A stretch of 64,000 nt of DNA from Cupriavidus pauculus (GTDB lineage: Bacteria; Pseudomonadota; Gammaproteobacteria; Burkholderiales; Burkholderiaceae): NCBI RefSeq assembly GCF_002858765.1, contig NZ_PJRP01000015.1, positions 1 to 64,000 on the forward strand. The letters are read 5' to 3'. Each line of letters begins with the position of its first letter. The first letter of the stretch is position 1. Shown piece after piece: positions 35,438 through 46,325 of this stretch. The notes under the pieces are model-generated. The model searched no databases. It was not told where the DNA came from and saw only the letters and a list, made by a program, of their open reading frames with translations. The translations under genes and the position numbers were made by a program.

Positions 35438-36208
35438 ATGACCGACGCTGCCGTGGATGCGGAAGACACAGCGTCGCGGTCCGTGGCGCGTGGCAAGCGG
35501 TCGCAGGCCGCCTACCAGGCGCTGCGCGACGACATCTTTGCATTCCGGCTGCTGCCCGGCGACCGGTTCACCGAAAACGATGTGGCCGAGCGGCTCGGCA
35601 TCTCACGTACGCCGGTGCGCGAGGCGCTGCAGCGCCTGCAAGGCGATGGCCTGGTGCGGGGCTACTACCGCAACGGCTGGGAAGTGGTGCCGCTGGACCT
35701 GGGCCGCTTCGAGGCCCTGTATGAACTGCGCACGCTGCTGGAAACCCACGCCGCCACGCGGCTTTGCCAGCCGTCGCACGCGGCGCGGCGTACCGCGCTG
35801 ATCGCCATGCTCGACGCTACCTGGCGCGTGCCGCAGGTCCAGCGGCTGGTCGATGGCAACGCCGTGGCGCAACTCGACGAGGCGTTTCACCTGGCCATCG
35901 TCGACGCAGCGGGCAACCCGGAAGCGGCCGCCGTGCATCAGCAGGTGACCGACCGCATCCGCATCATCCGCCGGCTCGACTTTGCGTTCGGCGAGCGGAT
36001 CTCGCTGACTTACGACGAACATGGCGCAATCCTGGCCGCGCTGGCCGATGCCGATGCGGGGCGCGCGGTGGCGCTGCTGTCGACCCATATCGAGGACGGC
36101 CGCGCCGAAGTCAGCCGCCTGACGATGGCGCGGCTTGAGGAAGCCCGCACCAGCTTCGTGCCGTCGACCGAATCCGGTGCACCGGTGCGCCGCCGCCGGT
36201 TCGGCTGA
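35438..36208 (+). CDS. GntR-family regulator with FCD (FadR-type) domain
   Basis: A 256-residue transcription factor. The winged helix lies at about 20-90 (QAAYQALRDDIFAFRLLPGD, then ISRTPVREALQRLQGDGLV), followed by an FCD effector domain with metal-binding His in DEAFHLAIVDAAGN and in the STHIEDG end. ATG 35438 lies 4 bases after radA. It is followed by the gamma-glutamyltransferase and OFA transporter genes, with an 18-bp palindrome just before the former; it is the likely regulator of those two genes. Confidence 0.9.
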   Translation: MTDAAVDAEDTASRSVARGKRSQAAYQALRDDIFAFRLLPGDRFTENDVAERLGISRTPVREALQRLQGDGLVRGYYRNGWEVVPLDLGRFEALYELRTLLETHAATRLCQPSHAARRTALIAMLDATWRVPQVQRLVDGNAVAQLDEAFHLAIVDAAGNPEAAAVHQQVTDRIRIIRRLDFAFGERISLTYDEHGAILAALADADAGRAVALLSTHIEDGRAEVSRLTMARLEEARTSFVPSTESGAPVRRRRFG

Positions 36209-36391
36209 GTCCTCTCGTTCTTCCGTCAGTTTCTCCGCTTGCGGCGTTCTGCCGCGGCGTTCCATCCCCCGCTTTCCCCCACGCCACGCGGCATAGGCCG
36301 CTTCACACCTGATGGTGTCTGACCATGTCTGCGCCCCCCTCGCCAGTAGGGGTGGCCATGGCATGCCTATTGCGACCGTTCCACGCAGGAA

Positions 36392-36409
36392 ATTTATGTA
36401 TACATAAAT
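36392..36409. promoter_or_regulatory. 18-bp perfect palindrome, likely GntR/FCD operator
   Basis: ATTTATGTATACATAAAT reads identically on both strands. Its core TGTATACA fits the T-G-T-N-A-C-A type operators of FCD-domain GntR regulators. It ends 12 bases before the GTG start of the gamma-glutamyltransferase gene, so binding would block transcription or initiation. It is strikingly AT-rich in a GC-rich surround. Confidence 0.7.
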
Positions 36410-36421
36410 AACGGAACTGTT

Positions 36422-38029
36422 GTGACCTTCCATTTGAATCCGATCCGGGGCAGCCGGGGCATGGCGGTGGCGCCGCACGCGCTGGCATCGCAGAGCGCGC
36501 TGGCCGTGCTGCGCGACGGCGGCAACGCTGTCGAGGCGATGATCGCGGCGGCGGCCACCATCGCCGTGGTCTATCCGCATATGAATAGCCTGGGTGGCGA
36601 CAGTTTCTGGCTGATCGCCCGCCCGGGCGAGGCCCCGCTGGCCCTGGATGCCTGCGGCGCGGCAGCAGGGGCGGCGACCATCGCGCTCTATCGCGAGGCG
36701 GGCTTTGCTTCGATTCCCACGCGCGGCGGTATGGCCGCAAACACGGTGGCCGGCACGGTGTCGGGCTGGCAGGCCGCGCTCGACTGGCAGCGCGACGCAC
36801 TGGGCGGACGCCTGCCGCTGGCGCGGCTGCTGGCCGATGCCATCGACCATGCGCGCGACGGCGTGCCGGTCACCGACAGCCAGTCGGCCTGCGTCGCGGC
36901 CAAGGCCGATGAACTGAAGGATGTGCCGGGGTTTGCGCAGACCTTCCTGGTGAATGGCGCGGCGCCCGCGCCCGGCAGCCGTTTCCGCCATCCACGCCTG
37001 GCCGCCACGCTGGAGCAGCTCGCGCGCGCCGGGCTGGGGGATTTCTATCACGGCGACCTGGCCCGGATGCTGGCGCACGAACTGCAGCAGGTTGGCAGCC
37101 CGCTGACGGCCGCCGACCTGCACGCTCATCGCGCCACCTGGAAGGCGCCGCTGGCGCTGGCGCACTCGCAAGGCACGGTCTACAACATGCCGCCGCCCAC
37201 CCAGGGGCTGGTGTCGCTGCTGATCCTGGGGCAGCTCGACCGGCTGCTCACGCCCGACATGGACCCACTTGGCGCGGCGTTCGTGCACGCCTGCGTGGAA
37301 TCGACCAAGCAGGCGTTCCACGTGCGCGACCACCACATCACCGATCCGGCCTATATGGAGATCGATCCGCGCGACCTGCTGGCGCCGCCCTGGCTGGACG
37401 CCGCCGCGGCGCGCATCCGTGCCGACGGCGTGCTGCCGTGGGGGCAGGGCATGGGGCCGGCCGACACGGTGTGGATGGGCGTGGTGGATGCCAACGGCGT
37501 GGCCGTCAGCTTTATCCAGAGCATCTATCACGAGTTTGGCAGCGGCATCGTGCTGCCGCAGTCGGGGGTGAACTGGCAGAACCGCGGGTGCAGCTTCGCG
37601 CTGGACCCGGCCGCCCGTAACCCGCTGATGCCGGGCCGCAAGCCGTTCCACACGCTGAATCCAGCGATGGCCCGCCTCGACGATGGCCGCACGCTGGTCT
37701 ACGGAAACATGGGCGGCGACGGCCAGCCGCAGTCGCAGGCAGCCGTGTTCTCGCGGATCGTCCATTTCGGCATGAACCCGCAGGCGGCCATCGACGCGCC
37801 GCGCTGGCTTCTGGGGCGCACCTGGGGCCAGACCAGCGACACCCTGAAGCTCGAGGCGCGCTTTCCGTCGACGGTGCAGCACGCGTTGCGCACGCTGGGC
37901 CACGACGTGGAGGTACTGCGCCCCTATGACGAAGCGATGGGCCACGCAGGCGCCATCGTGCTGCAGCCGAATGGCCTGTACCAGGGTGGCAGCGACCCGC
38001 GCAGCGATGGCGCGGTGGCCGCCTGGTGA
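36422..38029 (+). CDS. Gamma-glutamyltransferase family protein
   Basis: N-terminal nucleophile hydrolase of the Ggt family, 535 residues, normally autocleaved into two subunits. The GGNAVEAMIAAAATIAVVYPHMN block is the family signature. The nucleophile Thr349 lies in ADTVWMGVVDANGVAVSFIQ, a variant of the T-T-H-x-S motif with Asp before the Thr. GSGIVLPQSGVNWQNRG and GGDGQPQSQAAVF follow. No signal peptide is seen, so it may be cytoplasmic, unlike periplasmic GGT. GTG 36422 lies just after the palindrome. The substrate may be something other than glutathione, given the motif change and the neighbouring carboxylate carrier. Confidence 0.85.
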   Translation: MTFHLNPIRGSRGMAVAPHALASQSALAVLRDGGNAVEAMIAAAATIAVVYPHMNSLGGDSFWLIARPGEAPLALDACGAAAGAATIALYREAGFASIPTRGGMAANTVAGTVSGWQAALDWQRDALGGRLPLARLLADAIDHARDGVPVTDSQSACVAAKADELKDVPGFAQTFLVNGAAPAPGSRFRHPRLAATLEQLARAGLGDFYHGDLARMLAHELQQVGSPLTAADLHAHRATWKAPLALAHSQGTVYNMPPPTQGLVSLLILGQLDRLLTPDMDPLGAAFVHACVESTKQAFHVRDHHITDPAYMEIDPRDLLAPPWLDAAAARIRADGVLPWGQGMGPADTVWMGVVDANGVAVSFIQSIYHEFGSGIVLPQSGVNWQNRGCSFALDPAARNPLMPGRKPFHTLNPAMARLDDGRTLVYGNMGGDGQPQSQAAVFSRIVHFGMNPQAAIDAPRWLLGRTWGQTSDTLKLEARFPSTVQHALRTLGHDVEVLRPYDEAMGHAGAIVLQPNGLYQGGSDPRSDGAVAAW

Positions 38030-38140
38030 GCGCGTGGTGACTGGCTGGTGAGGCGGGCGCCGGCCCGTACTGGATTCCAACAAGGCGTGGCGCCGCTTGG
38101 CCACGCGTCTCTCTCGAAGTCTGTCTGAAGGAGTGGTTCG

Positions 38141-39427
38141 ATGCGTACCGTTGCTGATAACGCGGCCCTGGGTGTGCCGCAAGCCGTGCCGCTGGCGCGC
38201 ACGCGCTGGCTGCAGTTGCTGCTGGGTCTCGCGTGCATGATGGCGATTTCCAGTCCGCAGTATGTGTGGACGCTGTTCACCAAGCCGCTGTCCGCCAAGC
38301 TGGGCGTGCCGCTGTCCGAACTGCAGGTCACGTTCTCGCTGCTGATCGTGCTGCAGACGTTCTTCTCGCCGTTCCAGGGCGCGATGATCGAACGGTTCGG
38401 CCCGCGCCGGCTGATAGCGCTGGGCACGGTGCTGGCGGGTCTGTCGTGGGTGCTGGCCGCGTCGGCGCAGAGCGTGAGCATGCTGTACCTGACCTACGGC
38501 GTGGTGGGCGGGCTCGGCACGGGCATCGTCTACGTGGGCGTGGTGGGGCAGATGGTGCGCTGGTTCCCGGATCGGCGCGGCTTTGCCGTGGGCATGGTGG
38601 CGGCCGGCTACGGCATGGGCGCCATCCTGACCACATTCCCGATTGCCGCCGCGCTGGCGGGCAAGGGGCTGGAATCCACGCTCTGGCAGTTCGGCCTGAT
38701 CTTCGCGGTGATCGGCTTCCTGGCCTCGCAGGGGCTGCGTGCGCCGGCCGCCGGCGAGCAGTTGGCGGTGCGGCCCGCCTACACGCCGTCGAACGTGGCC
38801 GACGTGCCGACGCGCAAGATGCTCAAGACGCCGCTGTTCTGGCTGCTGTTCGCGATGATGACGATGATGTCGACGTCGGGCCTGATGGTCACGTCGCAGA
38901 TGGCCGCTTTTGCCAAGGATTTCGGGGTGTCGAACGCCGTGGTGTTCGGCATGGCCGCGCTGCCGCTGGCGCTGACCATCGACCGCCTGACCAACGGCCT
39001 GACGCGTCCGATGTTCGGCTGGATCTCGGACCGCTGGGGTCGTGAAAATACGATGTGCTTCGCCTTTGCGCTGGAAGCGGTGGCGATGACGCTGTGGCTG
39101 CTCACGCGCGAGAACGCGGTATTGTTCGTGCTGCTGTCCGGCGTGGTGTTCCTGGGCTGGGGCGAGATCTTCTCGCTGTTCCCGTCGACGCTGACCGATA
39201 CCTTCGGCACCAAATTCGCCACCACCAATTACGGCTGGCTCTATATCTCGCAGGGCATCGGCTCGATCTTTGGCGGCCCGCTGGCGGCGCTGATGCACGA
39301 GCGGATGGGTAGCTGGATGCCGGTCTTCGGCGTGGCCATCACGCTGGACATCGTCACGGCGCTGCTGGCCATTGCCGTGCTGAAGCCCTGGCGCAAGCGG
39401 TATCTGGGCGCGCCGGCGGCGGGCTGA
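38141..39427 (+). CDS. OFA-type MFS transporter (oxalate/formate antiporter family)
   Basis: Twelve-segment inner-membrane carrier of 428 residues in the oxalate:formate antiporter family. RFGPRRLIALGTVLAG is the MFS motif A equivalent. FGWISDRWGRENTM gives the second motif, and the LFTKPLSAKLGVPLSELQVTF opening is typical of OFA carriers. Family members exchange small carboxylates; which one here is unknown. AAGGAG lies 10 bases before ATG 38141. It follows the gamma-glutamyltransferase by 111 bases and probably forms an operon with it. Downstream lies an 11-bp G-rich tandem array. Confidence 0.85.
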   Translation: MRTVADNAALGVPQAVPLARTRWLQLLLGLACMMAISSPQYVWTLFTKPLSAKLGVPLSELQVTFSLLIVLQTFFSPFQGAMIERFGPRRLIALGTVLAGLSWVLAASAQSVSMLYLTYGVVGGLGTGIVYVGVVGQMVRWFPDRRGFAVGMVAAGYGMGAILTTFPIAAALAGKGLESTLWQFGLIFAVIGFLASQGLRAPAAGEQLAVRPAYTPSNVADVPTRKMLKTPLFWLLFAMMTMMSTSGLMVTSQMAAFAKDFGVSNAVVFGMAALPLALTIDRLTNGLTRPMFGWISDRWGRENTMCFAFALEAVAMTLWLLTRENAVLFVLLSGVVFLGWGEIFSLFPSTLTDTFGTKFATTNYGWLYISQGIGSIFGGPLAALMHERMGSWMPVFGVAITLDIVTALLAIAVLKPWRKRYLGAPAAG

Positions 39428-39444
39428 TCGATCGGGAAGGTGTC

Positions 39445-39517
39445 GGGAGTGGGGCGGGAATGGGTCGGGTATGGGTTGGGAATGGGTTGGGAATGGGGCG
39501 GGAGTGGGTTGGGGTGG
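39445..39517 (+). repeat. 11-bp G-rich minisatellite, six units
   Basis: Six exact-length units, GGGAGTGGGGC, GGGAATGGGTC, GGGTATGGGTT, GGGAATGGGTT, GGGAATGGGGC, GGGAGTGGGTT, are followed by a partial GGGGTGG. Each unit has two GGG runs, so the + strand carries at least 12 closely spaced G-tracts and could form G-quadruplexes. It lies between the OFA transporter stop and dsbB. Confidence 0.9.
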
Positions 39518-39630
39518 CAGGTGCGTCAATCGGCCACAGTGCAGGTTGTGGCCGATTGCGCGGGCACCCCGGTGCCTGACCTGAAAATGGGTAATAATTC
39601 GCGTCGAAGCCATTCTTGCCCTCGACACCC

Positions 39631-40116
39631 ATGCAAGCCAACTCTCGCGCCTATTTCCTGCTGATCGTCGTCGTCTCGTTTGCGTTGCTCGGTGCCGCGC
39701 TGTACATGCAGTACGTGGAAGGCTACCAGCCGTGCCCGCTCTGCATCATGCAGCGCTTTGCGTTCCTGGGCATCGGCCTGTTTTCGCTGCTGGCGGCCAT
39801 TGCGCAGAACACGCGCACGCTGTGGCAGGGGCTGGGCATGCTGTCCGGCGTGGCCGGTATCGCGGTGGCGGGCTACCACGTGTCGCTGCTGCTGAACCCG
39901 AAGGCATCGTGCGGCATTGATCCGCTGGAAAACTGGGTCAACGCGCTGCCCACGGCCAAGCTGCTGCCGCAGGTGTTCTATTCGGACGGCCTGTGCACCG
40001 CGCCGCTGCCCCCGCTGTTCGGCCTGTCGATCCCGGCCTGGTCGCTGATCTGGCTCGTGATCCTGACGCTGACGCTGGCGGTGGGGCTGATCCGCCGCGA
40101 GAAGAACTATCGCTGA
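39631..40116 (+). CDS. dsbB: Disulfide bond formation protein DsbB
   Basis: Inner-membrane protein that reoxidises periplasmic DsbA and passes electrons to quinone. The 161-residue product has four hydrophobic segments and both essential Cys pairs: CPLC (Cys35, Cys38) in the first periplasmic loop, and Cys94 with Cys122 in the second. ATG 39631 is preferred; a TTG at 39616 would add five residues. It is preceded by the G-rich array and followed by a perfect-palindrome terminator. Confidence 0.93.
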   Translation: MQANSRAYFLLIVVVSFALLGAALYMQYVEGYQPCPLCIMQRFAFLGIGLFSLLAAIAQNTRTLWQGLGMLSGVAGIAVAGYHVSLLLNPKASCGIDPLENWVNALPTAKLLPQVFYSDGLCTAPLPPLFGLSIPAWSLIWLVILTLTLAVGLIRREKNYR

Positions 40117-40134
40117 GCCGTATCCGCCAAAGAG

Positions 40135-40163
40135 AAAGGCCGACGCATGCGTCGGCCTTTTTT
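40135..40163 (+). terminator. Rho-independent terminator between dsbB and yheS
   Basis: A perfect 26-bp palindrome (40135-40160) with core GCCGACGCATGCGTCGGC is followed by a run of T residues to 40163. The left arm starts with three A residues, so it could also act, more weakly, on the convergent yheS transcript. Confidence 0.93.
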
Positions 40164-40195
40164 CGTTGACCTTTCAGCTCTGGCCAGGATGGGGA

Positions 40196-42118
40196 TCAGG
40201 CGATCTGCTCGATCTGCTCCTGCAGTTCCAGCCAGCGTTCCTCCAGCTGGTCCAGCTCGCCCGTGACCTCGCCCTGGCGCTTGAGCATCTCCATCAGCTT
40301 CGTCTTGCTGGCTTCCTCATAGCTTGAAGATTCGGCCATGAAGGCGTCGATCACGGTCTTGTCGGCCTGCAGCACCGACATCCGTTTTTCCACCTTTTCC
40401 AGTTCCTTGGTCAGCGGCTTGCGCAGCACCGACAGCCGCTGCCGTTCGTCGGCCTCGGCGCGGCGTTGATCGCGGCGGTTGACCGCTGGCGTGGCCTCGG
40501 CGGCGTGGGCGGCCGTGGCGGCATTGCGCTTGGCGGCGGCCTGTTGCAGCAGCCAGTCGCGGTAGTCGTCAAGGTCGCCGTCGAACGGGCGGATCGTGCC
40601 GTCGGCCACCAGCATGAACTGGTCGGACGTGGCGCGCAGCAGGTGCCGGTCGTGCGAGACGAGGATCAGCGTGCCCTCGAACTGGGCCAGGGCCATGGTC
40701 AGCGCCTCGCGCGTGTCCAGGTCCAGGTGGTTGGTCGGTTCGTCCAGTAGCAGCAGGTTCGGCTTCTGCCAGACGATCAGCGACAGGGCCAGCCGGGCCT
40801 TCTCGCCGCCCGAGAACGGCTCGATTGGCGACGTGGCCATGTCGCCGCGGAAATTGAAGCTGCCCAGGAAGTCGCGCAGCTCCTGCTCGCGTACGTCCGG
40901 GGCCAGCCGCGCCAGGTGCTGCAGCGGTGAATCGTGGTCGCGCAGCGTCTCCAACTGGTGCTGGGCGAAGTAGCCGATGACCAGGCCCTTGCCCAGTCGC
41001 ACCGTGCCGTTGAGCGCCGGCTGCGTGCCCGCCAGCGTCTTGACCAGCGTCGACTTGCCCTGGCCGTTGGCGCCGAGCAGGCCGATGCGCTGGCCGTTCT
41101 GGATCGACAGCATGAGCCGGTGCAGGATGGTGACGGGCGGATCGGCTTCGGCGTAGCCGCAGTCGACGTTGTCGAGCACCATCATCGGGTTGGGCGCCGA
41201 ATCGGGCTCGCGGAACTCGAACGCGAAGCCGGCCGCCACGTGCACGGGCGCCAGCCGCTCCATCTTTTCCAGCGCCTTGACACGGCTCTGGGCCTGGCGC
41301 GCCTTGGTGGCCTTGGCCTTGAAGCGCGTGATGAACGATTCCAGGTGGGCGATTTCCTTCTGCTGGCGCGTGTAGGCGGACTGCTGCTGGGCCATCTGCT
41401 GCAGCCGCATCGTCTCGAACAGCGTGTAATTGCCGCCGTAGCGCTTGAGCTGCTGGTTCTCGATATGCACCGTGACGTTGCAGATCGCGTCCAGGAATTC
41501 GCGGTCGTGCGAAATCATCACCAGCGTGCCCGGGTAGCGGGCCAGCCAGTCTTCGAGCCAGACGATGGCGTCCAGGTCCAGGTGGTTGGTCGGTTCGTCG
41601 AGCAGCAGCAGGTCTGACGGGCACATCAGCGCCTGCGCCAGGTTCAGGCGCATGCGCCAGCCGCCCGAAAACGATGCCACCGGCTGCGACACCTGGGGCA
41701 GCGTGAAGCCCAGGCCAAGCAGCAGCGCCTCGGCGCGGGCCGCGGCGGTGTAGCCATCGGCATCGGCATAGGCGGCGTGGGCCTCGGCTTCGGCCGAGCC
41801 GTCGCCGCTGGCCTGCGCGGTGGCAATGCGCGATTCGATCTCGCGCAGGTGCGTGTCGCCGTCGATCACGTAGTCCACAGCCGTGCGATCGACGGCAGGT
41901 GTCTCTTGAGCCACATGTGCGATGCGCCACTGGGCGGGCACGATCACATCGCCGCCATCGGCATGCAGTTCGCCCCGCAGCATCGCGAACAGGGTGGACT
42001 TGCCGCTACCGTTGGCGCCAACGAGGCCCACGCGCTCGCCCGGGTTGAGCGTCACGGTGGTGTAGTCGAACAGCACCTTGGTGCCGCGCTGGAGGACAAG
42101 CTGGTCGATTCGTATCAC
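40196..42118 (-). CDS. yheS: ABC-F ATPase YheS
   Basis: Soluble tandem ABC protein of the ABC-F class, 640 residues, which acts on the ribosome rather than in transport. Two nucleotide-binding domains have Walker A GANGSGKST and GANGQGKST, signatures FSGGWRMRLNLAQAL and FSGGEKARLALSL, and Walker B LLLLDEPTNHLDLD in both. The inter-domain linker (QQKEIAHLESFITRFKAKAT) and a C-terminal coiled coil of about 80 residues follow the E. coli YheS pattern closely, including the VDYVIDGD block. The start is GTG 42118 without a clear ribosome-binding site. It is convergent with dsbB and divergent from the RpiR operon. Confidence 0.93.
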   Translation of the reverse strand: MIRIDQLVLQRGTKVLFDYTTVTLNPGERVGLVGANGSGKSTLFAMLRGELHADGGDVIVPAQWRIAHVAQETPAVDRTAVDYVIDGDTHLREIESRIATAQASGDGSAEAEAHAAYADADGYTAAARAEALLLGLGFTLPQVSQPVASFSGGWRMRLNLAQALMCPSDLLLLDEPTNHLDLDAIVWLEDWLARYPGTLVMISHDREFLDAICNVTVHIENQQLKRYGGNYTLFETMRLQQMAQQQSAYTRQQKEIAHLESFITRFKAKATKARQAQSRVKALEKMERLAPVHVAAGFAFEFREPDSAPNPMMVLDNVDCGYAEADPPVTILHRLMLSIQNGQRIGLLGANGQGKSTLVKTLAGTQPALNGTVRLGKGLVIGYFAQHQLETLRDHDSPLQHLARLAPDVREQELRDFLGSFNFRGDMATSPIEPFSGGEKARLALSLIVWQKPNLLLLDEPTNHLDLDTREALTMALAQFEGTLILVSHDRHLLRATSDQFMLVADGTIRPFDGDLDDYRDWLLQQAAAKRNAATAAHAAEATPAVNRRDQRRAEADERQRLSVLRKPLTKELEKVEKRMSVLQADKTVIDAFMAESSSYEEASKTKLMEMLKRQGEVTGELDQLEERWLELQEQIEQIA

Positions 42119-42444
42119 GTGGAGGGCTTCGAGGCTGGGTAAGACTGAATAAAGCGCGATAAAGCTGGATCAGGCAGGCCGGCATTGTAGCGCGCCGGGG
42201 CCTGTTGGCCCGGGATGCGCCGCGCCGGCGTGCCTGGCGGCTTTCAGCCGCCTTGCATGTCCGCTCCCATGTATTGAGGGATTTCCCGTATTCGGTCACT
42301 TAGGCCATTGCGGGCACGCCATTTGCGTGTAAATTTATTTACATTGATTGCTGCACTGCGAAAGTGCCTTTTCATTGCCGGATCATCGCCAAAGTCGTGG
42401 GCGATGCCTCAAGGCGGTGCCAACCCCACACCCGACGTCCTGAC
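42119..42444. other. Divergent intergenic region yheS/RpiR operon
   Basis: This 326-base stretch holds the inverted repeat at 42328-42343 and no supported gene. An ATG at 42364 in frame with the RpiR gene gives a longer but non-homologous start, so the promoter presumably lies near the inverted repeat. Confidence 0.5.
42328..42343. promoter_or_regulatory. Likely RpiR-type operator
   Basis: TGTAAATTTATTTACA is a perfect inverted repeat (7-2-7). RpiR-family regulators such as HexR bind TGTAAT-type inverted repeats of this size. It lies about 100 bases before the RpiR gene start, in an AT-rich patch, and would serve auto-control and control of the peptide operon. Confidence 0.65.
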
Positions 42445-43347
42445 ATGCCCATCGGCCAGACGATTTCCGAACGCATCGCTCGCGCCTTGCCCACACTGAC
42501 GCCTGCGCACCAGCGCATGGCGAACTACGTGCTGGACAACCTGTTTCGCGCGGCCACGATGCGGATCGACGAATTCGCCACGGCGGTGGAGGTGTCGGTA
42601 GCCACCGCCAACCGCTTTGCCAAGGCACTGGGTTTCGAGGGCTATCCGCAGTTTCGCGCCGAACTGGTGCGCGGCTTCGAGGCGACGCTGGCGCCGGTGG
42701 AGCGCCTGCGTGACGAACTGGCCCGCCCCAGCACGGTGGCCGATGTATTTGCCGCCTCGCTGGAGGACGGCGCCCGCAATCTGGAATCCACGCGCCGCAA
42801 TCTCGATCCCGAATCGATCGAGCGGGCCGTCGATGCCATTCTGGAAGCCGAGCGCGTCTATGTGATGGGCTTTGGCGCCAGCGGCTATCTGGCGGGCCTG
42901 ATGCAGCATGGGCTGGAGATGCACTGCCGGATGGTGACATCGGTGTCGACCGTGGGCGGCGCGTCGCACGCGGCGCGGCAGCTGTTCAAGCTGACGCCGA
43001 AGGACCTGGTGGTCTGCATCGCGTTTCCGCGCTATGTGACCGACTCGATGAAGCTGGCCCAGCGCGTGAAGGCGCACGGCGGCCGGCTGCTGGCGTTGAC
43101 CGACGGCCCCACCTCGCCGCTGGCGCCGCTGGCCGACATTGCGCTGTATGCGAATGCCGGCAACCGCCTGTCCGCCAACTCCGAAGCCACGGTGCTGGCG
43201 TTGATCGAGGCGCTGTGCGGCGCGGTGTCCTACCGTTCGGTGCGCGCGGTAAAGGCGGCGGCCGAGATGACCGAATTCCTGCTGCCGTGGCTGTACGGCG
43301 CGCCCGGTGCGCGCGACGACCGCGGCGCGCAGAAATCCTCAGACTGA
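42445..43347 (+). CDS. MurR/RpiR-family transcriptional regulator
   Basis: A 300-residue regulator with an N-terminal HTH_6 domain (about 1-77: TPAHQRMANYVLDNLFRAATMRIDEFA in part, ATANRFAKALGFEGYPQFR) and a C-terminal SIS domain (about 125-260: VYVMGFGASGYLAGLMQH, GGRLLALTDGPTSPLA) that usually binds a phosphosugar or amino sugar. ATG 42445 gives the family start. It is the first gene of the peptide-use operon. MurR-like regulators respond to cell-wall sugars, suggesting that wall-derived muropeptides could be the cue; this is inference. Confidence 0.9.
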   Translation: MPIGQTISERIARALPTLTPAHQRMANYVLDNLFRAATMRIDEFATAVEVSVATANRFAKALGFEGYPQFRAELVRGFEATLAPVERLRDELARPSTVADVFAASLEDGARNLESTRRNLDPESIERAVDAILEAERVYVMGFGASGYLAGLMQHGLEMHCRMVTSVSTVGGASHAARQLFKLTPKDLVVCIAFPRYVTDSMKLAQRVKAHGGRLLALTDGPTSPLAPLADIALYANAGNRLSANSEATVLALIEALCGAVSYRSVRAVKAAAEMTEFLLPWLYGAPGARDDRGAQKSSD

Positions 43348-43373
43348 AGTCAAGAAGGGAAGTAGAAGGACCT

Positions 43374-44351
43374 ATGCCTCAAGCTGTTATCGCCATCCAC
43401 GGCGGCGCCGGCACGATCACCCGTGCGGCCATGGACGCCAACCGCGAACGCGAATACACCACCGCGCTGGAACAGGTGCTGCTGGCCGGCCAGCGCGTGC
43501 TGGCCGAAGGCGGCAGCGCGCTAGACGCCGTGACCGAAGCCGTGCGCCTGCTCGAAGAATGCCCGCTGTTCAATGCTGGCAAGGGCGCCGTGCTGACGCA
43601 CGCGGGCACCTACGAGCTGGATGCGTCGGTCATGGATGGCGCCACGCTGAATGCTGGCGCCGTGGCCTGCGTCAAGCGCCTGCGCAATCCGGTGCTGGCC
43701 GCCCGCGCCGTGCTGGAAAAGAGCGAGCATGTGCTGTTTGCCGGCGAGGGTGCCGAGGCATTTGCCGAAGCGCAAGGGCTGGAACTGGTGGCGCCGGACT
43801 ACTACTTCACCCAGGCCCGCTACGACCAGTGGCAGCGCGCCCAGGGCACCACGGGTATGGCGCTGCTGGATCACGACGCCGCTGCGCTGGCCGCCAAGGC
43901 CGCGCAGGAAAACAAGGCCGATCCGCTCGATGCGGACACGAAGTTCGGCACGGTCGGTGCCGTGGCCTGCGATGCCAACGGCAACCTGGCCGCGGCGACC
44001 TCTACCGGAGGCGTCACCAACAAGCAGGTGGGCCGCGTGGGCGATACGCCGGTGCTGGGCGCGGGCTGCTATGCCGATGACGTGGCGGCCGTATCGGCCA
44101 CGGGCACCGGCGAGATGTTTATCCGCACGGCGGCCGCGTTCGATGTGTCGGCGCAGATGCGCTACGCGGGTTTGTCGCTGGAAGAATCGGCGCGCCGCGT
44201 GGTCATGGAAAAGCTGACCGCCATCCACGGCCGTGGCGGCCTGATCGCGGTGGATCGCGCGGGCAACGTGACGTTGCCGTTCAATACCGAAGGCATGTAT
44301 CGCGGCCTGGCCCGCGTCGGCGAACCGGTCAACGTCTGGATTTACGGCTGA
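43374..44351 (+). CDS. iaaA: Isoaspartyl peptidase / L-asparaginase
   Basis: N-terminal nucleophile hydrolase that cleaves beta-aspartyl dipeptides and, weakly, asparagine. The 325-residue precursor is processed before Thr193 in [11 protein letters not shown] to give alpha and beta subunits. [10 protein letters not shown] is the family start, [22 protein letters not shown] the glycine-rich substrate loop, and GTGEMFIR the later conserved block. AGAAGGA precedes the start by 6 bases. Order iaaA-gsiA-gsiB-gsiC-gsiD is the same as in E. coli. Confidence 0.95.
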   Translation: MPQAVIAIHGGAGTITRAAMDANREREYTTALEQVLLAGQRVLAEGGSALDAVTEAVRLLEECPLFNAGKGAVLTHAGTYELDASVMDGATLNAGAVACVKRLRNPVLAARAVLEKSEHVLFAGEGAEAFAEAQGLELVAPDYYFTQARYDQWQRAQGTTGMALLDHDAAALAAKAAQENKADPLDADTKFGTVGAVACDANGNLAAATSTGGVTNKQVGRVGDTPVLGAGCYADDVAAVSATGTGEMFIRTAAAFDVSAQMRYAGLSLEESARRVVMEKLTAIHGRGGLIAVDRAGNVTLPFNTEGMYRGLARVGEPVNVWIYG

Positions 44352-44352
44352 T

Positions 44353-46260
<1,908 letters not shown>

Positions 46261-46325
46261 CTGATTCCGTAGTACCGAAGTCGCTGTATCCCCTGTATTC
46301 CTGCTTTCCCGATAGAGGAGAAGAG

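Noticed and set aside
35603-39628. A 1341-codon open frame on the - strand
   Set aside because: It runs antisense to the regulator, gamma-glutamyltransferase and OFA carrier, all of which have clear family motifs. Its residues are Arg/His/Gln-rich, as expected from the antisense of GC-rich genes.
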